Shown: positions 19,111 through 33,100 of the stretch, piece by piece | Numbering within the stretch: the stretch's first letter is position 1 | Layout: each line of letters opens with the position of its first letter | Assembly: GCA_964035775.1 (NCBI GenBank) | Contig: OZ038313.1 | Span: forward strand, 9,697,841-9,761,840 | Direction: 5' to 3' | Length of the DNA: 64,000 bases | DNA from: Osedax frankpressi | Taxonomy: Eukaryota; Annelida; Polychaeta; Sabellida; Siboglinidae | Program-made: the position numbers and the translations under genes | Notes under the pieces: generated by a model | Databases searched by the model: none | What the model saw: only the letters and a program-made list of their open reading frames with translations | Told to the model about the DNA's origin: nothing

Positions 19111-19152
<42 letters not shown>

Positions 19153-20526
19153 GTTAAAAATAATATTATTATATAATAAATATATATTTATATTATATTT
19201 ATATTAAATATTTATATTAATATAAATTTATATTTATATTTATATTAATATAAATTTATAAATAATATTATTTAATAATTCAGTTTATGGTTATATCATT
19301 TTACATAATATATATAATACGTATTATGATATGTACTGATAGTAATGATTAATATAAAGTGAGTTATTACTATTGTTTAATTAGATTATAAATTAGTATT
19401 ATAGAATAATATATCTGTAACCATAGCATTATATAATACATTATTGTAATATATTATAATTTAAATTTAAATTGGATGTTTAAATCGGATAATTTTCAGT
19501 TACTATGGATACTTTGTTTTCCATTTAAATTATTCGTCTCTAGATGTATTTAAATGATTCGTCTCTAGATTCGTCTCTAGATGTAACCGATTAGGGTGCG
19601 GTTTTAAAATTATAATTATATTATAAATTATAATAAAGTTCAACTTAAGTTCAACTTGGGTTCATCATAATGATAAATTGTATATAAAATTGTAATTCAA
19701 TTCCTATGAAGTATAGTTCACAATAAATATATATTGTTTAGAAATATATAAATACTATGTAATATTTAATAAGTAAATCAATGTGAATCATTATTGAGAT
19801 CTCATAAATATGGGATTATGGAATAAAGGATTTGAGTACCAATTGATTGGTTATGGATTTATAAATTATTACAATATTAAATCAAGTAAACTTTATCAAA
19901 TGGTATTATATTAATTGTATTATAATAAATTCATATATGTAAAATATTTCAAATGATTAATGATTTATGAACTTTAACATAATAATAAAGTCATATATGT
20001 AATCCATGTGTTTCTCATATGCACATATTAATAATATTTAGATTAATACTATTAATAATACGATTAATACATTTAAAATATATCGTTCCACACGTACTCC
20101 ATTATTTTCGTATGTAAACACCGATAATTAATATAAGTATCTCCTAAATATAAAATGTTATCTTCGTATTTCCAAATACAAGGAATATTAGGCATAAAGA
20201 CAAATAAAAGATAAACAAAACTTTGTCTGATACAATATATTATAAATAATTTTAAATATTTTCCCATAAAAAGACCTACTTAATTATAATAGTTATAAAA
20301 TATAAATTAATATATATATATATCGCAAATATTAAAAGTATTCGTTCTGTGGGCGTAGTCTTGTGGGGGCGTATCTATAATTAAATAATCATAGTAAATT
20401 TCACTTTAAAAATCGTTTTTGATTTTTAATTCCTGTGACCATTTGTCTTGTTCCAGATAAAAAGTGTTCAAGTAACAGGTATATTATATATACATGTTTA
20501 ATATATGAATTCACGATATATGCATA
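17856..20526. other. AT-rich stretch with no gene seen
   Basis: No exon recognised. It holds a degenerate array near 18358-18620, a cluster of the word attcgtctctagat at 19535-19582, and gggtgcggtttt at 19593, which also occurs at 17354. Confidence 0.5.
18358..18620. repeat. Degenerate repeats of an AGAAAACCCTTTT-like word
   Basis: Words such as agaaaaccctttt, tgaaaacc, agaaaacactttt, gtaaaccctttat, agaaaaccttta and gaaaacctgttt recur every ~25-50 bp. This looks like an old, diverged minisatellite. No coding frame. Confidence 0.6.
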
Positions 20527-20562
20527 TGAAATTTAATACTTGCATGCAAGTATTAAATTTCA
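20527..20562. repeat. Perfect 36-bp palindrome without spacer
   Basis: Arms meet at tgca|tgca. The left half is tgaaatttaatacttgca and the right half is its exact reverse complement. Such a site would form a cruciform or hairpin. No terminal repeats or open frame are linked to it. Confidence 0.95.
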
Positions 20563-20954
20563 CGTACTTTTTTTCATGTACTTTAATCATATATGTATTT
20601 TAATTTAATTCACATCATCTTTTATATATAATTTTATCTAATTTTGTATTCATGATTATAATAGATATCGCAACATTAAATATTAAATAAGATCGAAGTT
20701 ACATATACAATAAGATATCGGCTATTCTACTAAATTACACTACTTATAATTGGCATACATTGTCACCAAGAAGATATGGAACTTTTTAAGATTATAGACT
20801 ATGCGATTCACTAGCTGTCTATAAAATTATAATACGAATGCAAATTTATCGCCATAGTATATTTAATTGTAATCTCATTTAATATTCAGTAGATAAAAAT
20901 CAATTGCAAATAATCAAGATAGATTAATTAATGAGTTATTAATTAAGAGTACCA

Positions 20955-20996
<42 letters not shown>

Positions 20997-22045
20997 CACG
21001 AAAATTAACATATACCAATGTAAAAATATAATTTATAAACAATATCAAATTTCTTGAAATCCTGATATTTTATTGTCCTTTCGAGGTAATAAAAAATATC
21101 CGTTATCATGTAAAGGGTCCTTTCTAATTAGTATTTAAAACAAACACTTCACTGTCCTAAACTGATAGAAAACCTCAATAATATTTGAATTGTATTGCTA
21201 TCAAGCTACTATATTTATTGTAGAATATTATATATTAAATCATTATCGTTATGATTGCTATTTTTGTAACATAATTGAAATTAATTTATAATATAATATG
21301 AATATTATATAAATATATAATAAATAATAGTATTTATAGCTTCTAAAGTTCTTACAAAAACTAAATATTATATTTGTATATATAACAATCACCGCATCTA
21401 ATTAAAGATATAATCATATATTAATATAATACGCACGAGTTATCATATATTATAAACATATAAGTTTATGAAGTCGTTAATTATAGTCATACTAGTAATA
21501 TAATAATTATATTTGATTCATTACATTTAAGATTTTTATTGTTCTATTTTATATTAATATTGCATATTTTTAGCGTAGTATTAACATGATACTAAGTTAC
21601 TACTATAAGTATACTTAAAGTACATATATTAATAACAAATATTAAATATATTATAATAAGCTATATGAATAGGATAATAATAGTACATTGGGACTAATTA
21701 AAATTAAAATTAGAAATATATATATTTAAATCTGATGTATTACGGTTAATATGTATACTTTTTTGATGTTTCAAGCTTGATTATTTTATAACAACTATTA
21801 AATTATTACTTTATTTATATGTTTGTGATTATTAAAAATTCTACTAAATATCCTGTTGATTATATCTTGCATATGTACATTTATTACAGATATTTGAACA
21901 TATATCTGAAAGAATTTTGTTATATTTCACTTTGTATAATAAATTACAGTCGCAGGATAAAACTTATAGTTTATGTTTGTAATCTTAAATACAAATTATT
22001 CTAAATAGTAATATCATAATAGTTACTAATTATTTAAATAATTCA

Positions 22046-22116
<71 letters not shown>

Positions 22117-23772
22117 TATATATATATCTATAGAATACTAATATCATATTAGTAATATGTAATTATAAACATAGTTAAATAACCCGGAAGATTCCAATAA
22201 AGAAATGCATGACCTCGGGGAATTAGTAATCCTATAAGTGATTATCAAATGAACACTTTATATTGTTGTATAATATAGAATTAATGTATCAATTATACCA
22301 AACGAAGTATATCTGAATTGTAAGTTTATCATGATTCATTGTAACACAAAGGAAACAATCTCAAATATAATTTATGAACATTTACAATTATATAAATCCA
22401 ATTTTATAAATTCGTATTTTCATGTGCTTTATTTAATATATCTGCACTTTTACATACCTGTCCAATATACATGTATATCAATGTATATTAATACAATTAG
22501 TATTCATATTATTCTAAACTAAGAAACCTGAAATTTTATGAAAAATTATCCACCCTATGTATTTGTTCTACGATTTATTATAGCTAATATACATTAATCA
22601 TCATTAGCAATATTTAATGAGGCAGAGTAAGTACCATCGGTGATATAAAACATAATACAATGATGATCATTCATATAATTTGTAATAGACACAAGGGATA
22701 TATATTGTAAACATATTTGCTGTTAGTCGTGTACCACTAACAATGTAGTTTAGTATGTTGTCAGATTCAACTGAGTTAATGTTCAACGTATAATGCATTG
22801 ACTAAATTATATGAAAATACGGACATAAAAAGGCAACTCATGAGGATAATATGTTATTTATAATTATGAGCTATAATTAACAAGATTGTTTACTAAATTA
22901 GGTAATCCATACAAACTTCACACGTTTTCTCTATATATAGAGATTGCAGAAATAAGTTATAATTATAATCCAATTACAAGTTTAATACTTACTTTTCGCT
23001 ACATCGCATAAACAGAAGAATTTAATCTAACTCGTAAAAAACATAATCATCCATTTTAACTTCTTCATGCATTCATTTATCGATAGTTGACAAATAGGCA
23101 CGTAACTCTCTTTAAAAGACATCGTTGTTTTGTTATAAAAAAAGAATGTAGAAACCATACTAAAACTTTTAGTTTTACAAATAATTTATTAAAAATATGA
23201 ATAGCCTATTTTTATAATATCAATTCTTTATTATGATGTAATTCAAATGATTAGTTATGATTATTCGACTAACTTTAAATTGCCGATCTTGAGAGTCGAA
23301 AACTCGATTCAGTGTAAATATCTCGTGAACTGTATATTTCAGTTACATGCATCACAGGCCTGGATGATGTAGATAAAAATCATCGAGTTGTCGGTATTGT
23401 CGTGTAAATGTGTAAGAACTAGAAAAACTATTCATATTATTATCTATTATATAATAATATACACAATATTCATAGTATATTATAACGTAATTTCAATGAT
23501 ATTTCAATGAAAAATTACGATAATTATTTAATAGTCTACAATAAATATAGTAGTTGGTATAAATTTATTTCTAACAATACATTTCAAATAATTTTGAGTT
23601 TCAGTTTCATGCCGCGAAGAGTTTTTTTGAATATTAATTAGAGAGGATCATTTTTATAAACATGTTTGATATACTCTTGATATAAATTTGTAAGTAATTA
23701 ATTAATACTATAGTTATAGTTATTAAACTATAGTTATTTTATATTACTACAGTATCATGTCATTTGATTATC
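20563..23772. other. AT-rich stretch with no gene seen
   Basis: Holds (TA)n runs at 20958-20994 and 22050-22112. Around 23280-23420 the base composition is slightly more balanced and an acceptor-like tatatttcag occurs, but no frame resembling a known protein was found. Confidence 0.5.
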
Positions 23773-23972
23773 NNNNNNNNNNNNNNNNNNNNNNNNNNNN
23801 NNNNNNNNNNNNNNNNNNNNNNNNNNNNNNNNNNNNNNNNNNNNNNNNNNNNNNNNNNNNNNNNNNNNNNNNNNNNNNNNNNNNNNNNNNNNNNNNNNNN
23901 NNNNNNNNNNNNNNNNNNNNNNNNNNNNNNNNNNNNNNNNNNNNNNNNNNNNNNNNNNNNNNNNNNNNNNNN
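23773..23972. other. Assembly gap (200 N)
   Basis: Two hundred unresolved bases, probably a fixed-size scaffold gap whose true length is unknown. Confidence 0.99.
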
Positions 23973-24500
23973 ATTTACCAATTTAATATACAAAAATATG
24001 TATATAAAATAATACATAGTTTATTATTTCAAAATACACTCTATTTTTATAATACTAAAACATATTATTTAATTATTTATTTAGTAAACAAAACATATCA
24101 ACAATCTTTGAGTCATTGCTCATGATAAAACTTATAGTTAACTATTATTTTTTAAATTTTATTATAATTAATTCTATTGCCCATATATCTACAGATATAT
24201 TATTTATCAATTTAAAATATACTGAAATCACATTAGCTTTGTATCGAATTATATAGTTTTTCTTTATATTAGTTTGAGTTCCCTTTAAGATTATACATTT
24301 ATGAGTTATCGTATGAGGTTTTGAGAATTATGATTTTAATGCTTCATATTGAAATGTTTTTTCAATTGTAATAATAAATAAGTATAACATTTTTAAATTA
24401 ATCCAATTTTATTTTTTATAAATAAATATATATAGTATATATAGATATATACGTATATATATACGTATATATAGACTGTGGCCATATTGTATTGAAATCA
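23973..24500. other. AT-rich stretch with no gene seen
   Basis: No exon, RNA gene or repeat family was recognised between the gap and the R1 copy. Confidence 0.5.
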
Positions 24501-25395
24501 TGTATTGCATACATTCAGAGTATGACCTCGAAGTAATATTTAACTATATAATAAAGTACAAAAGAGATCGTGACTTTTTTACAATGGTGCATATAAAATA
24601 TACTTAAATGCAATATAAAATAATATTAATATTAAACATGAGTTTTTTATATAAAATGGTTCATGTTTATTTGTTCCAACTTAATATATTTTTGAACAAC
24701 AATATGAGATTATAAATAAATAATACTTAAATATATAATTTGAAAGAATGTTAATCTTGAATAATATATTATTGTGAAATTCACAGCAATATATATTTTA
24801 TTTTATTTAGTATTTGATAAAGATATATTTATTATATTTAAATTAAATATGCAAATAATTTCATTGTTCTTTTTTGTACTTTTTTATAAACATTAAAGTA
24901 AGATTTTTGGTTTGATAAATTCTATATTTGTGAAACTATCAATAAAATGTAAGTCATCGGTAAATGTTATACAAGTCAATGATTATTGTAAGTTGGTTAC
25001 CATGCATGTAATATACATTACCTTTATATAAAGTCCTATACAAATTATATTATTATATTATTATTTATTTCACATGAATAAGTTTAAGGTTGTGATAATA
25101 ATAGTATATATGATTATATTTATATTTTACTCTGAAAATATACTTAAAAAATAGCATAGAGTAATAGTTTTACCTTATTATTTGATTTAATATAAATATG
25201 CTTATATCGTTTTTCAGAATATGTGTCATCTTTTTAATTCTTATATTATTCATGATATTTTGTAATTCTATTTTCAGAGTAAAATATTAATATAATCATA
25301 TTTATTATTATTATAGTAATATAACTATATACTATACTACTATGTATAGTACAGTATTATTATATATTATTATTATTGATAGATACTGCATTAAC
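24501..25395. repeat. Interspersed repeat R1, copy 2
   Basis: Matches 9046-9755 in direct orientation, with a few inserted stretches (for example around 24960-25190). No coding capacity seen. Confidence 0.75.
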
Positions 25396-25490
25396 TGTGG
25401 TAATTACCGATGTTAACCATCTATATCTCATATATGTATATATACATATGTATTTATGTTTTATAATCATGTACATTTTTGTACTTGTTC

Positions 25491-25530
25491 TTTATATATT
25501 CAAACCTATATATAGGTTTGAATATATAAA
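25491..25530. repeat. Perfect 40-bp palindrome without spacer
   Basis: The left half is tttatatattcaaacctata and the right half is its exact reverse complement. It lies downstream of R1 copy 2 and is the longest of three perfect palindromes between 17 and 26 kb. Confidence 0.95.
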
Positions 25531-25749
25531 GTTATTAGTCCTGTTATAATTAATATGTGTATATTTATACCTACACTTATATTATTTATATTTAATCTTA
25601 TATAATTAAAAGTAAATGGTCATGGTCATCTTGTTTATTATATATACTTAATTGTTACAACAATATAACTATCTGATATCATAACTTACATATACACGCA
25701 AACAATTACATAGTAATACATACACATACACACTCACATATACACTTAT

Positions 25750-26630
<881 letters not shown>

Positions 26631-26631
26631 C

Positions 26632-26639
26632 TATAAAAG
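26632..26639 (+). promoter_or_regulatory. Possible TATA box of the galaxin gene
   Basis: tataaaag lies about 100 bp upstream of the galaxin ATG. In DNA this AT-rich the match carries limited weight. It would conflict with a 5' UTR intron starting at ~26612. Confidence 0.35.
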
Positions 26640-26648
26640 TATACAAAC

Positions 26649-26696
<48 letters not shown>

Positions 26697-26736
26697 TATA
26701 TGTGATAAATAATTTTATTACAGAATACGAAAAAAT

Positions 26737-28858
26737 ATGAAATTAATTAGTAGCATCATATTGCTGGTCAATTTCATTTTATCTGAAGTTGGAGAAGTTT
26801 ATGGTTGGAGCGGAATAAAACAACAATCATATAGCCGTATGTATCATAGCAAAAGAATATGTACATTTTAATTTATTTAAATTAATAATTATAAATTTAT
26901 ACTATATTATTTTATAAATGTTGCGAATTTTTGTAAGATGCTTCAAAACATGGTATGAAATTCCTATTCTAAAATTCACTGAAAGTTTAATCATATTTTA
27001 CGGTAAGAAAAGTATCCATAATATAACAATATCTAAACATAAAAGAACTATAATATGAATATACTTTTAAATATATTATATCACGATACTTTCCATATCG
27101 AATTTACAAACAAACGCTCTATTTGTGAACACGATTATTTGAAAAGACATATTCTGTGTTTGATCTGATAATTGTTCTGGTAAATTATGCATGAAAATAT
27201 TCTTTGTATATATTATGATAATCTAGATTTTTATAAATCTGCAAAAGGTGAAGTACGTTTATTACTATTTTTTAAATAATACTATTTAAAATACCTGATT
27301 CTTCTGATCTTTTATTTACTTGAACAAATACTTAGGTATGATTTTAATTTCATCGCTTTAACTTAGTAACTAACTTTGTGATTTTTAATTCTCCATATTT
27401 TGACTAGTATAAAAGCAATACTATTTAATAACATTTATTATATTTTTCAATTATAACAATGATGACTACATTTTAATTTCAGCATGTGAAAAATACTATA
27501 ACAAGATCCATGACTTTTCGGAAGATACGCGGGAAAACAACACAATCGATCGGGTATATTTTGAAGGCATTTTTTTACACGAGAGCGTATCTACTGTTTG
27601 TTGTGGAAATTATACTTATAATAATCGTACTCAGCTATGTTGCGGAGGAGTGGCTTCGAGTAAAGCATTATATAAAGAGTGTTGCGCAAGTAAGACTTAT
27701 AATACACAAACTCATATCTGTCTTTGGGGTAAGGTCTCATCCAAATCCTTGTCATCCAGTTATTGCGGAAGTAGGATTTATAATATCAGCATTCAGATAT
27801 GTTGCCATGGCGTTGTTTATGCCAAAGTCAAGTATTCTCATTGCTGCAGAAATAATATATACAATAAACGCACTCAGGCATGTTGTAATGGTGAGGTTTT
27901 TAAAAGAGTTGATTATTACCAATGCTGTAAAACTATTTATTATTATAGTTTAACACATAAATGTTGCGAGGGTAAGGTTTTAAAAGGTTTAAGTTACACT
28001 AATTGCTGTAAAACCAAGATTTATAACCTTAGGACTCAGTTATGTTGTAGTGGTGTGATTGTTTTAAGAAAATATTATTATCCTCTTTGCTGCGGAAATA
28101 TACATTATACCACGGATACCCATAGGTGTTGCATGGGTGTCCTTTGGTTAAAAGAAATAAGTTCACCTTGTTGCCATAAGATAATATTCTACGCACCCAC
28201 TCATATCTGTTGCGATGGTGTAATATCTAGGAGAGGTAGACATGTACGTTGTTGCGGTAAATCATCTTATAACAATATCACTCATTTCTGTTGTGGGCGC
28301 GTAATTTCTAGTAGAGGTTTGCATTCGCAGTGTTGCAAAGGAATAGCATTCGATTCGCAAACTCATATCTGCTGCGCAGGCATTATTTCGAAGAAACTCC
28401 AAAATTCAGGTTGCTGTAACTTCCGGACCTTTAATACACTCCTTCGCGTATGCTGCGGGGACGTGATCTCTAACAAAACACTAACCGAAAAATGCTGCGG
28501 AAATAGGCTTTACGACACAACAACTCACGTATGTTGCGAGGGAGTTATTTCGAACAAAGTAGCGTACGTAGGTTGTTGCCGTACGCGCACATATGATACC
28601 GTAACTCGTATGTGTTGCGGCGGGGTGATTTCGTGTAAACGCGCGAACGCGGAGTGCTGCGGCTACATGACCTATGACCCGTCGACCCGGATATGCTGCG
28701 GAGCCAAGAGTTCGCCGAGAAACGGGTATACGAAGTGTTGCGGTGGGAACAGCTACGACAGACGCTCCGAGATCTGTTGCAATAATACATCGTACACCAC
28801 GCGAACTCTTAAATGCTGCAACAACAAGTACTTGCGCGACAAAAATCTCCCTTGTTAA
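26737..28858 (+). CDS. Galaxin-like secreted di-cysteine repeat protein
   Basis: Two exons, 26737-26836 and 27483-28858, join in phase (AGC C|CA TGT GAA) into a protein of about 490 residues. Exon 1 encodes a signal peptide (MKLISSIILLVNFILS). Exon 2 begins PCEKYYNKIHDFSED and then carries about 15 repeats of ~28-30 residues with the pattern CC-x(4)-Y-x(3)-T-x(2)-CC-x-G, plus a partial repeat before the terminal Cys. This is the galaxin signature, first known from the coral skeletal organic matrix and also found in molluscs, annelids and other animals. The protein is probably extracellular and heavily disulphide-bonded; mineralisation, adhesion or defence are possible roles not decided by sequence. 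The second and third repeats have single Cys (ICLWG, SYCGS) where the others have CC. GC content rises towards the 3' end. An AATAAA at 28866 follows the stop. Confidence 0.92.
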
Positions 28859-28865
28859 ATCTCTA

Positions 28866-28871
28866 AATAAA
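28866..28871 (+). terminator. Polyadenylation signal of the galaxin gene
   Basis: AATAAA eight bases after the TAA stop. Very close to the stop, but the region is AT-rich and other candidates follow within 150 bp. Confidence 0.45.
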
Positions 28872-30144
28872 TTATCTTTCCGATTATCGAATGTATATCT
28901 TACACATAATATATTTATATCTACGTATTTGTAATTCGTTGTTATTGTATTTAAATATTATAAAATACCAGATCCTTTTTTCACGTGAACATTGTAAATA
29001 AATATGTATAATAAATTTGATATGATTATGTATTTAAATTATGTATTTAATTGTTGTAAGTGTACAATATACTTGTATAGCGTATAAGTATACGTATATA
29101 TTGCATACATATAGTTATATAAGTGCAATTGTTTATGTAATTGCATAATATTTAACCTCATATTATTATTGTTATAATATCCAAGATAACCAAAGCATGA
29201 TACTCTTGGATCATATTCAATACAGTTATAATCGTTATATATGGAATAACTCATTAGTAACGACTTATATTATTATCAATGTTTATAAATTGATATTAGA
29301 TCGCACTATATAAACCGTATATTAATATATTATATTGTGCATTTTATGTGTATGCTCATAGTTTAAGATAATTAAGTTTTAAACCTTTATTTTCAGTGGA
29401 ATATATTGGTTTTGTACCACAAATATACGTATTTGGTTCAATACTAGTATTGAGTAAACTATCACTTTATCTACATAATACCACGTATTTATTAATTTCA
29501 AAACTAAAAAACTACCAACATATGTTATATACTGCAAACAACTGGTAACATCTTTATGTATAGCACCGCTATAAATTACTTTAGAGAATTTTCAATAAAA
29601 TAACACTACGTCCATTTATGAAACTAAATACCTAGGAAGTAATATTACTGATAACTTTTAAATACTCATCATGGCTCATCAATCACATTTAAAATATGAT
29701 AAAGATGCTTACTGACAATTTCACAGAACTGTATAAGACAATGAAATCATTACCTATAATGGCTAACTATTTACTTTAAATGTAGTGATTTTCTCCAAAT
29801 TAGATCATTTCTCAAATATAGTACCCATTTCAAATCAAAAACAATTATTTTAGCTTAATTAATAGAATCATTAACAATAAGAATATTTTTATAAAAGAAA
29901 ATATGACAGCATTTCTATAACCTATTATATATGTTTGTATCTGAATATAAGATTTATTCTAATTTCCTCATATCAAATAAACTATTAAATAATTTTTATA
30001 TTAATCTAAAAATGTTATAATTATAGTAACATCAATAGTTATTACAAAATCAAAAATGTTAGACATAATTGTATATACTTAAATAATACCTAGAGATTTT
30101 TTGAACAATACATTAAAATATAAATATATATTAGTAATATATTG
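28872..30144. other. AT-rich stretch with no gene seen
   Basis: 3' flank of the galaxin gene. The frame at 29039-29254 on the minus strand has no family resemblance or splice support. Confidence 0.5.
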
Positions 30145-33100
30145 AAATTTATTCACTACTATAATTCAATATTTAAATGAATATATTTGTAAATTAGACA
30201 ACATATAGTAAAAATTAATATTTATTATTCTAGAGTATAAATATAAGTTAAATATAGATATAGTTACAATTTTATTTGATATAGTGTATCATAATTTGCT
30301 ATTTATTATATTTATAAAAAACAATATATAATTAAATAGTTTATTAACATTTTGAAATTCTCATAATTCATAACAAATACACTCGATCTATTTAAATATA
30401 TAAATAATAATATAATTATTCATACAAATAATGTATAAGAAAATTAAAATACATTACATACATTTATAATTAATACATTATAATTATAAAATAATTTGTT
30501 AAAAAAAAGTATTTGATGTAACAGTTTGATGTAAAAATTACTTTATCACATTAAATAATACAATTATCCTGTTTCGTAAGAAACGGAATCGTCTATGCCC
30601 GCCAGTTATAAAACTTGTTTGCTTAGCAGCAGAGTGTATAAAAGTGGTTGTCCATGGTATGACTACAAATTAATATAATAAATAAATTATAAATGATCTA
30701 ATGATTATATTAAAAATAAATGTAGATAATTATTATTATATGAAATATAAATATACAGATCTACAATATAAATAAATAATTATAATGTCTATATGTCTAT
30801 ATAGTTAATCGACTTACCACAATTTAGATTAGCATTAGTTTTAAAATGTTTGTTACCAGTCAATGATAGTAGTTCTTTGTCCTAATAAAATTGGTTTCTA
30901 AATTGCAAACTTGAATATTATATAAACATTGAATTATAATAGGAGACTTTATAATCATTATTTTAATTGCAATTGAAGTTTAATATTGATATGTTTATAA
31001 ATGAATGATTTTTACACAATATATTAATTTTACAGAAATATATTCATCATTTACAAACCTTTTTATTACAAATTTTAAAAGTTCTTTTATTCTATAAATT
31101 GTAAAATATAAATAAAATATATATTGTTTTATTCATTATACCTTCATATCCATATATATAACAAAATCACTAATTTAACAAATTGTATTGCTCAATATTA
31201 AACATATTATGTTCACAAACTATTATATTACATGTCTAGGTATATATTTAACATTTAATAATTTCTAATTTTGAATTTAACAATATATTCATATATTATC
31301 TAAGATTCAATTTAACCTAAACTCATATTTGTAAAATATGTATATGTACTCATACATATTCATTAAATATAAACTATATAATATACACCATATAACAAAT
31401 ATTGATAAATTTTAAATTATTTAGAGATTATGGAAAATGCATTCTAATAAAACTCTGCTTAAATAATTCTAACCTAGCTGGTATAGATATTAGTCCATTA
31501 TTATAACTCTATATTATATACATTTCTTAATGAAATATCACTTAAATATAACAAAATACAGCGATATCATAATACCTCCACAATAATATAGACTTCAGAG
31601 TAATACTAACTGATTTTAAATAGACAATAATATGTTCATTATAAGCATGTGGTTTATATTGAATCTGTGTATATAAAACATTATTATTTGATAATTTATG
31701 TGATATAGGAGAATTAGATGAAATATATTATAATAGTTATATTGAACCTGTTCAATTTTTGAATTATTAATATCTATAACTTTTATTTGCATTTCTTTCT
31801 AAAACAGATTTACGAGAAAATAAATTTCAATAAAGTAAGTAAAATAACAATTAATGATGGTAAACACAGCATAATTTTTCTTATACAATGTATGTGGAAA
31901 ACAAATATTGTTCTTGGCAAGCAACTATTGTGAAAATATAAATTGAAATAAAATCAATGCAAGTAATAAGAATTTAATTTAAACCCAACTAAATAATAAA
32001 TGTAACAAATAATATTAAAAAAAAATAATTAAAAAAAATATTTACAAAATAACAAATTATATCTGATCAGAATGTATAATTAAACATTGATTAATCAAGA
32101 TAATATTGAATAAAAATAGGTATTTTTGTTCGGACATTATAATATGAATAATAAATTTAATTTAAACAATAATATTAAATTAAAATAATTGAATTTAAAT
32201 TATAATTATAATTAATAGAAATAATAAATTTATAAAAATTTATATATATATAAAATAATTTATAAATTATTATCTTAATTTAATTATAGGTGAAATCTGT
32301 CATATGTGAACATATGAAATAATTCAATTAAAGTATTTAAATATATAGATATTAATTTTATGAAATATTAACACAATGAATATTAATATAATCTAAATTA
32401 AATATAACATTATATTTATCCAAATTAAATAATAAACATGTTATTCTTACATTATTATATAAGATCCAATCCATAGTTATTTTTTTTTTAGTATTTTTAT
32501 CAGTATTAGTATTTTCTGGTGAATTGCATTCGTAATTTCTGTCGAGTTTTGAGATGTGTTTCGATTTGTTGGACTTGTAGATACAGACAATGTTATTTGA
32601 GGGTATGCACTTCGTGTAGGTGTCATTTAGTGAGGCCGGAGTAGATATCTTCGTGTAGGTATAGTCGAGAGGATTATTGGCAGAGTTTTCAGAGAAATTA
32701 TCTGAGTATCTTGCAATGTTAGTATCAACATCGGTGATAGTGTTTGCAAGGTATGTGGTGTTGTTGGTGCATGGACGTTTTGTTCTGCTGAAATTAGACG
32801 AATTTGACTTCCTTTTTTTAATATACGGCACTGGCAACATATTAGAGATTGATAAACTTCTTGCCACGGGTTCTATTTAAATATTTATAAACAATTATAA
32901 ATATATATATATATAAATGTTTAATTATATAATAACCAATTATGAAGAGACTTCTATTTAACGGGTCTGTGTAATTAAATTTTAATTAATAAAATACATT
33001 TTATAATTAGAATTATTATAATTATTTTTTATCTGCTATTATAATAAAAACCATAAACAGATATTTTCAAAATTTTCTTTATTGTATTATAAAATACATC

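Noticed and set aside
28545-28934. Other-frame ORFs over the galaxin 3' end
   Set aside because: They overlap a well-supported galaxin frame and owe their length to its GC-rich composition.
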